DNA of 47,191 nucleotides from a virus. The position numbers and the translations under genes were made by a program. Where the stretch lies: positions 1-47,191 of the IMG/VR virus record IMGVR_UViG_3300044957_001125; one strand, written 5' to 3'. Of the stretch, positions 39,271 to 45,336 are shown piece after piece; position 1 is the first letter of the stretch; every line of letters starts with the position of its first letter. The notes beneath the pieces were generated by a model. The model ran no database searches, was not told where the DNA came from, and worked only from the letters and a program-made list of their open reading frames with translations.

Positions 39271-39676
39271 TGGAGGTGAGGAGATTCGAACTCCTGTCTT
39301 TATATGGAACAATAACACTAACGTTTCACATGCTTAGATCTGCAAGCTGATCAGTAATTGGGAACGTCAGTTTTGGTTGACGTCGGCTCCACCACCTTAT
39401 TTTACTATAAACAAGGAAATTCATGGTTCACAATATGTGTCCAAAACGCCGTCTCTTTAGTGTACGACTCACTGCTGTTCTGTTGCAAGGCTATCAGCTG
39501 CCCCTATGCTTACTTAAGCCGCATACGCGTACTCTTCAGCGCCTACAAACGCTACTAAGTCGTCGAAGGTCATTGTTGACATTTCGTCATTTATTGTTTA
39601 GTATCTTCTAAGGCAGTATACTCAAATGCCTGCATGTAGTGGTACCTTCACATATAAATCAATTCCAGTCACCCCC
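39271..39676 (-). ncRNA. ssrA: Transfer-messenger RNA with long tag frame
   Basis: The 5' end GGGGGTGACTGG and the 3' end CACCTCCA form a seven-pair acceptor stem; pair three is G-U, the alanine identity element. The T arm AGGAG, TTCGAAT, CTCCT and the conserved CTAAGCATGT before the 3' end fit tmRNA. CCA is not encoded. The tag frame resumes with ATA (39594) followed by Asn-Asp-Glu, as in E. coli, and ends Glu-Glu-Tyr-Ala-Tyr-Ala-Ala at a TAA (39514..39516). It has 26 codons, far more than the usual 8 to 12. tmRNA frees stalled ribosomes and marks the nascent chain for proteolysis. The middle section of the tag (Met-Ser-Thr-Met-Thr-Phe-Asp-Asp-Leu-Val) is unusual. Confidence 0.93.
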
Positions 39677-39693
39677 ATAAATTCAAAGAACTT

Positions 39694-39723
39694 AAAAATG
39701 AAGCCATAATATTAGTAGCTTCA
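39694..39723 (-). terminator. Terminator-like hairpin after the lipoprotein gene
   Basis: On the minus strand TGAAGC and GCTTCA pair around a 13-base AT-rich loop, followed by TTTTTAAG. It lies 24 bases after the lipoprotein stop and just upstream of the tmRNA. Confidence 0.6.
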
Positions 39724-39746
39724 ATTAAGTTTTACTAAGTATAAAA

Positions 39747-39923
39747 TTACTTAGCTTCAACAGTAGGTGTAGAAGCAATAGTGTCAACAGCAGCAGCTGT
39801 AGTAACTATGGCTACAGTAGAATCAACAGCAGTTGAATCAACAGTTGTAGCGGCTCCTTCACTTGAGTTGTTACAAGCGGCAAATGTAATCACAGCTGCA
39901 ATTGCAAACAATACTTTTTTCAT
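39747..39923 (-). CDS. Small lipoprotein, 58 aa
   Basis: Starts MKKVLFAIAAVITFAAC: a classic lipoprotein signal with the lipobox TFAAC and cleavage before Cys17. The mature part is NNSSEGAATTVDSTAVDSTV and further Thr/Ala/Val repeats, without a fold. Bacteroidetes genomes carry many such short proteins. It would be anchored in the outer membrane and could block phage re-entry or modulate the surface. It lies between tRNA-Leu and tmRNA. A TATATTTA box lies upstream, next to the end of the tRNA. Confidence 0.75.
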   Translation of the reverse strand: MKKVLFAIAAVITFAACNNSSEGAATTVDSTAVDSTVAIVTTAAAVDTIASTPTVEAK

Positions 39924-39958
39924 GTTTCCTGTTTTAATTGTTAATAATAAATATATTG

Positions 39959-40045
39959 TACCTCAGGCCGGAGTCGAACCGGCACGGACGTTTTCTGTCC
40001 AAAGGATTTTAAGTCCTTCGTGGCTACCAATTACACCACCGAGGT
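39959..40045 (-). tRNA. tRNA-Leu (anticodon UAA)
   Basis: An 87-base tRNA on the minus strand: acceptor ACCTCGG with CCTGAGGT (one G-T), anticodon loop CTTAAAA with TAA in the middle, a long variable arm (GGACAGAAAACGTCC) typical of class II, and a perfect T arm GCCGG, TTCGACT, CCGGC. CCA is not encoded. It reads UUA, the Leu codon favoured by AT-rich genes, so it could support phage translation. Confidence 0.93.
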
Positions 40046-40048
40046 AAC

Positions 40049-40483
40049 TTATAATATGTAAAGTTTAGCTTTATGAAACTTAGTATGCTTATCCATTGGA
40101 TTGATTAAAATATCAACCTTATGTTTCCACCTACTATGCATCAAATCTCTAACTACATATACTCCACTTAGCTTTCCAATTCCGGTAATTCTTACCTTGT
40201 CTCCAAATCTAAGTTTCTTTTTTAAATCTCTACTCACAGCTATTATCCTATGCTTTTTAGGATTCGTTCTACTTACTTCAAATCCACTAGCCGTTATGGT
40301 TGGTGAACTATCCGTTTCTGATTCATTTATAGTATACGTTGTTACCGTTACTATAAATGGATTTTGCCTCTTTACAACAACCTTATCTTTATTATCAATC
40401 TCAAACTTCTTACCATCAAATTTACTAACACTTGTTAGCATTATTATAAAGATACAAAATAAAGTTCTGATTAATATATTCAT
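40049..40483 (-). CDS. 3D-domain (Asp-box) secreted protein
   Basis: A signal-peptide or anchor start (LIRTLFCIFIIMLTSVS), then a strand-rich domain: VTTYTINESETDSSPTITAS, IIAVSRDL, FGDKVRITGIGKLSGVYVVR, DLMHSRWKHKVDIL. The Asp in TDSS, VRDL and VDIL are the three of the 3D domain, a double-psi barrel found in MltA-type lytic enzymes and related proteins. Length 144. It may cut or bind peptidoglycan at lysis. The stop is four bases from the tRNA-Leu. Confidence 0.75.
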   Translation of the reverse strand: MNILIRTLFCIFIIMLTSVSKFDGKKFEIDNKDKVVVKRQNPFIVTVTTYTINESETDSSPTITASGFEVSRTNPKKHRIIAVSRDLKKKLRFGDKVRITGIGKLSGVYVVRDLMHSRWKHKVDILINPMDKHTKFHKAKLYIL

Positions 40484-40504
40484 AATTTATTTTCTTCTAT
40501 ATGT

Positions 40505-40556
40505 ATACCTAAGGCTGGAGTCAAACTGGCATGAGCATTACTGCTCAAATTAGGTA
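40505..40556 (-). pseudogene. tRNA-like mini element lacking D and anticodon arms
   Basis: The minus strand reads TACCTAA, a perfect hairpin GAGCA, GTAA, TGCTC, then a T-arm-like part (GCCAG, TTTGACT, CCAGC) and TTAGGTA, pairing perfectly with the first seven bases. The T arm matches tRNA-Leu at 39959..40045 with transitions only (C to T, G to A). The hairpin fits a class II variable arm. No anticodon. It is either a deletion derivative of a leucine tRNA or a minimal tRNA-shaped RNA. Confidence 0.4.
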
Positions 40557-40716
40557 TGCTGTAAGGGTTAGACTTGAACCAACACACGGTGATTCGGTAA
40601 ATAACAACATAGCGCGCTACGTGGTCAACCCATATTACTTACCTGTTTCGAACTCCGCGCCCACAAGACGAGTGGGAGTGTCTACCATAGCCTAGGCTAC
40701 TTTTCACCACCTTACA
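40557..40716 (-). pseudogene. tRNA-like remnant with 157-base body between matching ends
   Basis: The two ends TGTAAGG (40716) and CCTTACA (40560) form a perfect seven-pair acceptor-like stem, and the 3' part holds a T arm (GTTGG, TTCAAGT, CTAAC). Between them lie a D-arm-like part (GTAGCCTAGGCTATGGTAGAC), a perfect anticodon-like hairpin CCCAC, TCGTCTT, GTGGG, and a 5' half T arm (GCGGAGTTCGAAA). Nine- and six-pair stems fill the rest. It may be two tRNA wrecks fused, an interrupted tRNA or a structured RNA. The first seven bases overlap the stop of the gene at 40712. Confidence 0.4.
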
Positions 40717-40948
40717 ATCTTTTTTTAACTCCATGCCGTCTTGCTTCTTCTGCTTCTTTATACACTTTAACCCAAGTTAAAAATATACCAACAGGAGCAA
40801 GTATCCAACACATAATTAATAAAGCAATTATATCTAAACCAGGGGTTATTCCTAATCCACCTGTCATTACATCTCGCTTCCAGTTTCTTGCTTGCATTAT
40901 TATGCAATATAGAAGAGTTAATAAATAATAATAACCAAATACTTCCAT
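40712..40948 (-). CDS. Small two-helix membrane protein, 78 aa
   Basis: Starts MEVFGYYYLLTLLYCIIMQA (helix), then a basic loop RNWKRDVMTG and a second helix IIALLIMCWILAPVGIFLTW, then a charged tail (KVYKEAEEARRHGVKKRL). No family is recognised. Another frame (40767..40973) overlaps but lacks protein-like composition. The stop overlaps the tRNA-like remnant. Confidence 0.6.
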   Translation of the reverse strand: MEVFGYYYLLTLLYCIIMQARNWKRDVMTGGLGITPGLDIIALLIMCWILAPVGIFLTWVKVYKEAEEARRHGVKKRL

Positions 40949-40981
40949 AAATTTTATTCACGTAAATATACAATCTTCATT

Positions 40982-41281
40982 TTACTTATCCTCTTTTTTT
41001 TTAAAGAACATTTGATATATTTTTTGCCTATAATTTTCAAAATGTTTCATTGCTACCCACTTTCCAACTACACTTCCCATTATGTAAACTATAATTACAG
41101 ACCAATTTCCTTTAAATAAATTATCAATAGCAAAGTAAACTGATCCTAAAGATACTAAATTAATCCAAATTGAATTTAGCATTAACTCATTTACTTTGTT
41201 TTCATAGGTATATTTTATCTCCATTGTTTTGAAGATATTAAACATAACCTGAAATAAAAACACTAATATATAAACTTCCAT
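40982..41281 (-). CDS. DUF5698-like membrane protein, 99 aa
   Basis: Three hydrophobic segments: about residues 2-16, 38-56 and 60-77, with a charged tail. The pattern resembles the DUF5698/YebE (UPF0316) N-terminal membrane unit, where a helix, a basic loop and two more helices follow the same spacing. The start codon lies a few bases after the tRNA-like remnant at 41284, so the ATG at 41281 is nearly in that RNA; MEIKYTYENK at codon 20 is an alternative. Confidence 0.5.
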   Translation of the reverse strand: MEVYILVFLFQVMFNIFKTMEIKYTYENKVNELMLNSIWINLVSLGSVYFAIDNLFKGNWSVIIVYIMGSVVGKWVAMKHFENYRQKIYQMFFKKKEDK

Positions 41282-41283
41282 TT

Positions 41284-41378
41284 TGCTGACCCTACTGGAA
41301 TCAAACCAATGGCATGGCTTTTTTTCCCCATACTTGTAACAGCGTGAGTACTGAAGCTTGCTCTAACCTACTGATTAA
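41284..41378 (-). pseudogene. tRNA remnant lacking its 5' acceptor strand
   Basis: The minus strand holds a D-loop-like CAGTAGGTTAGAGC, then a loop region and a good T arm (ATTGG, TTTGATT, CCAGT) with AGGGTCA as the 3' acceptor strand and G as discriminator. No matching TGACCCT is seen upstream. The D-loop part overlaps the stop of the ADP-ribosyltransferase-like gene, as if that gene had replaced the tRNA's 5' part. Confidence 0.35.
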
Positions 41379-41862
41379 ATAAAGGTGCTTTAATTGTGAT
41401 TGCATATGGAGGTACTGTATCTAAATAGACAATTTCATCGGAACGTTGGTAATACTCATTTCTAGATATTTTTTCGCCATTTTGTACTCTTATCAATAAA
41501 TCAGCTGGTATTTCAATACCTATTGAAAACAGTTTTGGATCTAGTTTATTGCCATCTATTTGCAGTACTACACCTTCGCGCTCATACTTTCTAGGCAACA
41601 TATGTATATCTACTATAGCTCCAGGATCGTCAATTGATGATAGCCAAACACCCGCAAACGACTCACCTTTAATCTTACCACCATGTGTTGATGCTTTTGG
41701 TATTGATGGTTTCAATCCTTCGCGAAGAACTTTATCCAAATTAGATTGCAATACCAAATGATATAAAGGCTGTGAAATATCAAAATTTTCATTAGATTGA
41801 ATAGATTGTATATAATCTAATCCTGTCAAAGTTTCTTTCAATAAATCAATTAATCGTATCAT
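41368..41862 (-). CDS. ADP-ribosyltransferase-fold candidate, 164 aa
   Basis: The protein starts MIRLIDLLKETLTG. LYHLVLQSNLDKVLREGLKP, then FAGVWLSSIDDP, then IVYLDTVPPYAITI match the layout of small ADP-ribosyltransferase or Tpt1/DarT-type folds: a His-containing strand, a WLSS strand and a late VPP. Such enzymes modify proteins, DNA or RNA. Lying between GroEL and tRNA remnants, it may act on host or phage RNA or proteins; that is conjecture. The catalytic set is not fully visible. Confidence 0.5.
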   Translation of the reverse strand: MIRLIDLLKETLTGLDYIQSIQSNENFDISQPLYHLVLQSNLDKVLREGLKPSIPKASTHGGKIKGESFAGVWLSSIDDPGAIVDIHMLPRKYEREGVVLQIDGNKLDPKLFSIGIEIPADLLIRVQNGEKISRNEYYQRSDEIVYLDTVPPYAITIKAPLFNQ

Positions 41863-41882
41863 ACTAATAAATACCCATCAAT

Positions 41883-43520
41883 TTAATACCCTAATTCAGG
41901 TCCAAAATTATCTTCTTTTTTCTTATCTGTTGGTTCTTCATGAACAACAGTTTCAGTTGTTAATATTGTACCTGCCACAGCAGCTGCGTTTTCAATTGCT
42001 AAACGAGTTACTTTAGTTGGATCTAAAATACCTTCATCTTCCATATTAACAAATGTTTCTGATTTTAAATCATAACCAAACCAAGTACCATTTAACTTAC
42101 CTAGTTCATACATATACCAAGTTGGATTATTTAATCCAGCATTGTCTAAAATTTGAATAAAAGGTGAAGATAAAGCAGAGTAGACAATTTTTTTACCAAT
42201 ATTAAAGTCAACACTATCATCCATTGATTCATTTATAGCTTCTCTAGCATATAATAAAGCGGCACCACCACCTGGTAATACACCTTCTTCAATAGCAGCA
42301 CGAGTAGCAAATAAAGCATCTTCTACTCTATCTTTATATTCTTTTAACTCAATTTCATTATTACCACCAACATTAATAATAGCAACTCCACCTACAAGTT
42401 TACCTAAACGTTCTTGTAATTTTTCTTTTTCAAAGAATGATTGTGCTTGATCAATTTGTGTTTTAATTTCTTCAGCTCTAGCTGTGATTGCTTCTTCAGT
42501 ACCTTTACCATCAATAACAGTTGTTTTTTCTTTACCCACAGTCACTGTTCTAGCTTTACCTAAATAGGCTGATAATTGAGCTACATTTAACTTATCTAGC
42601 TTTAATCCTTTTTCTTTACTAATAACTTGACCACCAGTAACAATAGCTAAATCTTCTAATAACAATGTTCTACGCTCACCAAAATCAGGTGCTTTAACAG
42701 CTACCGCTCTAACAATACCTCTCATTTTATTAACAATAAGTGTTGCTAATGCTTCACCATCAATATCTTCAGCCACAATTAATAATGATTTATTTTCACT
42801 ATTAACTTTTTGAAGTACATTCAATAACTCAGCAGCTGTATTAATACAACCATCATAAATTAAAATATATGGATCATCAAGCACAGCTTGCATTGTATTA
42901 TTGTTAGTAACAAAATAAGGTGATTTATAACCTCTATCAAACTGAATGCCTTCAACTACTTCAAGTGTTGTTTCACCTGTTTTACTTTCTTCAATAGCAA
43001 CTACTCCATCACGACCTACTTTTTCTAAAGCAGTAGCAATCAAATTACCTGTGAACTCATCATTGTTAGATGAAATTGTAGCTACTTGTTTTAGTTGTTC
43101 TTCAGATGAAATATCTTTACTGTTTTGTTTAAGTGCTTTGACTACTTGTTTAACAGCTTTATCAATACCTTTTTTAATTTCAATAGCATTTGCTCCAGCT
43201 CTAACTTTACTCAAGCCTTCTTTAACCATAGTGTTAGCCAAAAGAGTAGTAGTGGTAGTACCATCTCCAGCTGTGTTGGCTGAACGTATAGCAGCTTGTT
43301 TAACAATTTCAGCACCAATATTTTCAATTGGATCTTTAAGTTTGATTGATTTTGCAACTGTGACTCCATCTTTAGTTGATTGAGGTAATTCATTTTCTTT
43401 TTCAATAATAACATTACGGCCAAATGGACCTAATGTTGTGATAACGGCTTTAGATAACTTATCTACTCCATTAGCAAGTTTCTGTCTCGCTTCTGTGTTA
43501 TAAATTATAATTTTACTCAT
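41883..43520 (-). CDS. groEL: Chaperonin GroEL
   Basis: A 545-residue group I chaperonin. Signatures: TLGPFGRNVIIEKENELPQS, DGVTVAKSI, AGDGTTTTTLLA (nucleotide loop), DALFATRAAIEEGVLPGGGA (ATP hydrolysis Asp region). The length equals that of bacterial GroEL, but the C-terminus is charged (DKKKEDNFGPELGY) rather than the Gly-Gly-Met repeats. Together with a GroES gene (overlap 8 bases) it should form an own folding machine, perhaps for a capsid protein the host system does not fold. Confidence 0.95.
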   Translation of the reverse strand: MSKIIIYNTEARQKLANGVDKLSKAVITTLGPFGRNVIIEKENELPQSTKDGVTVAKSIKLKDPIENIGAEIVKQAAIRSANTAGDGTTTTTLLANTMVKEGLSKVRAGANAIEIKKGIDKAVKQVVKALKQNSKDISSEEQLKQVATISSNNDEFTGNLIATALEKVGRDGVVAIEESKTGETTLEVVEGIQFDRGYKSPYFVTNNNTMQAVLDDPYILIYDGCINTAAELLNVLQKVNSENKSLLIVAEDIDGEALATLIVNKMRGIVRAVAVKAPDFGERRTLLLEDLAIVTGGQVISKEKGLKLDKLNVAQLSAYLGKARTVTVGKEKTTVIDGKGTEEAITARAEEIKTQIDQAQSFFEKEKLQERLGKLVGGVAIINVGGNNEIELKEYKDRVEDALFATRAAIEEGVLPGGGAALLYAREAINESMDDSVDFNIGKKIVYSALSSPFIQILDNAGLNNPTWYMYELGKLNGTWFGYDLKSETFVNMEDEGILDPTKVTRLAIENAAAVAGTILTTETVVHEEPTDKKKEDNFGPELGY

Positions 43521-43803
43521 AAATTGATAAAATTTCTGATTCTTTGGTCACAATATAATCTTCTCCATCTACAGTGATTTTAACTGATCCCATTTTAGGA
43601 ACAAGTACTTTTTGGCCTGGTTTTAATTGAGATAAGACACTTTCACCTTTATGCCAGTTGTAAGTATTACTAATAGCAATTACTTCTCCAATTTCAGGTT
43701 TTTCCTTACCCATATCTGGAATAACAATATTTCCAATCATTTGTTCTTCATTATCAATTGGCTTGATTATAATATGACCATTGATAGGTTCTAATTTACT
43801 CAT
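43513..43803 (-). CDS. groES: Co-chaperonin GroES
   Basis: A 96-residue GroES: IKPIDNEEQMIGNIVIPD, then GEVIAISNTY, then LKPGQKVLVPKMGSVKITVD, then GEDYIVTKESEIL. The mobile loop carries MIGNIVIP, consistent with GroEL binding. The start is set at ATG 43803; the frame upstream opens only from a TTG and would add 15 residues not seen in GroES. The stop overlaps groEL's start. Confidence 0.93.
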   Translation of the reverse strand: MSKLEPINGHIIIKPIDNEEQMIGNIVIPDMGKEKPEIGEVIAISNTYNWHKGESVLSQLKPGQKVLVPKMGSVKITVDGEDYIVTKESEILSIYE

Positions 43804-43825
43804 ATTCTTTATTTTATTAAATATA

Positions 43826-44032
43826 TTAATTTTTTGGCTTGAATCCAAGTATTTTAGCTTCTTCTATTTCATCTAGAAAAAATAAATAACCTTCCTTTCT
43901 TAATACTTTATCAGCACCTAACCACTGCATTAATAAATCAAGATTATCACCTGTATACTTAGGATCATCAAGTATACGTCTAATTAGAATATAAGCTTTG
44001 TCTTGAAAATAAATTATTTGTTTTGAAATCAT
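43826..44032 (-). CDS. Hypothetical protein, 68 aa
   Basis: A small protein (MISKQIIYFQDKAYILIRRI; NLDLLMQWLGADKVLRKEGY) with amphipathic helices. It sits between hsp20 and groES, and may be part of the chaperone transcript. No family is recognised. Confidence 0.6.
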   Translation of the reverse strand: MISKQIIYFQDKAYILIRRILDDPKYTGDNLDLLMQWLGADKVLRKEGYLFFLDEIEEAKILGFKPKN

Positions 44033-44043
44033 AACTGAGATTT

Positions 44044-44555
44044 GGTAGGTCTCATTTTAATTATCCTTTAAGGATTTGTTTTTTATTTACTTTAATTTCT
44101 ACTTTCCTTGGAGCCTGTTCAGCTGAATAAGGAACATCAATAATAAGTAAACCTTTATCTAATACTGCTTCTAAATTACGCAAATCAAATTTAGATGCTA
44201 CTTTCCAAGCCAAGTCAAATGAGCGACGGGCAATACCTTTTTGAATGTATTGATGTGTATCATGCTCTGGACGTTCATGTTTGATACGTAATGTATCACC
44301 TTCTACTTGGATGTCTAAATCTAATTCTGTAAGACCTACTACTGCAAGTTCAAATCGTAACCCAGTTTCTATTTCATAAATGTCAACTGGATAGCTGATT
44401 TTTTGATTGATTGTGTTAAAATTTGAGTTCGTGTCAAAAAAATTCTTCCACACGATGTCAAACGGGTCAATACCCCAATGTGTTAATTGTGTCATAATAT
44501 TTGTTTTTGTGCCCCCTAAGGTGGCGGTTAATTAATACATAACTTGAGACCTACC
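44044..44555. repeat. 11-base inverted repeat flanking hsp20
   Basis: GGTAGGTCTCA occurs at 44044..44054 and its reverse complement TGAGACCTACC at 44545..44555. They bracket the hsp20 gene. Nothing else in the region shows this exact pairing. The copies could be operators or fossil ends of an insertion. Confidence 0.4.
44061..44495 (-). CDS. Small heat-shock protein Hsp20
   Basis: A 144-residue alpha-crystallin-type chaperone. The core runs PVDIYEIETGLRFELAVVGL, LDIQVEGDTLRIKHERPEHD, ARRSFDLAWKVASKFDLRNL and KGLLIIDVPYS; the GLLIIDVP segment matches the signature GxLxIxxP of the family. The N-terminus is WGIDPFDIVWKNFF, and the C-terminal tail is basic. It holds unfolded proteins for GroEL. 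T4-like marine phages often carry Hsp20; here it joins GroEL/ES in one unit. Confidence 0.9.
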   Translation of the reverse strand: MTQLTHWGIDPFDIVWKNFFDTNSNFNTINQKISYPVDIYEIETGLRFELAVVGLTELDLDIQVEGDTLRIKHERPEHDTHQYIQKGIARRSFDLAWKVASKFDLRNLEAVLDKGLLIIDVPYSAEQAPRKVEIKVNKKQILKG

Positions 44556-44583
44556 TGTATCTCAATTTGTGTATATAAATATA

Positions 44584-45315
44584 TTATTGAGTAGAAAGAC
44601 GAACCAAGTGATAAGTAGATTCTATACTTCCTTCTACAAATGATATTTTCATTAATCCCTCATTACTAATTTGAATAGTACCACTATCAGCCTTTTCATT
44701 TGCTTTTAACAACTCCATCATCACATCAGCTGGAAATGGTGTTTCATTTAACCCAAACATTGATTCACATATGGCTTTAAACTTAATTTTATTAGCATAA
44801 CTATTACCATCACCAATAGTCACTAATAAACTTGTCTCATCATCTTTAGTTTCTGTTTGTACAGTAAACTGTTTAACATCACCTAATGCTTTTTTAGCAT
44901 TAGTAAACATAGCAATAAAGTTAGGTTCAATTTCTGATGTAGCATCATAATTAGTTGGTTCATTAATATTTGGCACTGATTCAATCAACATTAAATCAGA
45001 TAAATAATAGTTTAGGTCATATTGATTATCAGCTAATGTTAGTTCAATTGGTGTACCATATGGACTTTTAACTAAACCTAAAACCACTGTACTATCCATT
45101 ATCTTAACTAACTTATTAAATTGACTAGTATTATATATACCTAAGTCAGCGTCTTCTAAATTAAAATTAGGGCTAGTAACTTTACCAACTAAATTCTTCA
45201 TTGGTGTAATAAAGTCAACAGTTATGTTTTTATCTTTAACTACCCACTTAACTGACTCAACAATACCATTTAGATGATATTTGTCAATAACCAATGTTAA
45301 TGTTTGTTTTTGCAT
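44584..45315 (-). CDS. Sliding clamp (gp45-like)
   Basis: A 243-residue protein, close to T4 gp45 (228). It has no local motif, but the late segments FPADVMMELLKANEKADSGT and IQISNEGLMKISFVEG, the first TLVIDKYHLNGIVESVKWVV, and the position beside the polymerase support a processivity clamp. It would be loaded by the gp44/gp62-like pair at 35 kb. It follows the polymerase gene by 21 bases. Confidence 0.75.
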   Translation of the reverse strand: MQKQTLTLVIDKYHLNGIVESVKWVVKDKNITVDFITPMKNLVGKVTSPNFNLEDADLGIYNTSQFNKLVKIMDSTVVLGLVKSPYGTPIELTLADNQYDLNYYLSDLMLIESVPNINEPTNYDATSEIEPNFIAMFTNAKKALGDVKQFTVQTETKDDETSLLVTIGDGNSYANKIKFKAICESMFGLNETPFPADVMMELLKANEKADSGTIQISNEGLMKISFVEGSIESTYHLVRLSTQ

Positions 45316-45336
45316 ATATTAAATATAATATCTTTT

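Noticed and set aside
39781-40047. Plus-strand frame of 88 codons over lipoprotein and tRNA
   Set aside because: It is the antisense of the lipoprotein gene and reads through tRNA-Leu; no signal supports plus-strand transcription here.
40101-40553. Plus-strand 150-codon frame
   Set aside because: Antisense to the 3D-domain gene and crosses the tRNA-like elements; composition is hydrophobic noise.
40557-40716. A normal tRNA-Asp reading GAC from the CCCAC/GTGGG hairpin
   Set aside because: The loop TCGTCTT has C at position 33 and T at 37, the T arm does not pair, and the acceptor is missing at the expected distance.
42946-43383. Plus-strand 145-codon frame within groEL
   Set aside because: Mirror frame of a strong coding gene; its Thr/Ser/Leu-rich make-up comes from the codon use of groEL.
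43804-43848. Fifteen extra residues on GroES from a TTG
   Set aside because: GroES families start near the ATG at 43803, and the extra sequence is the AT-rich leader region.
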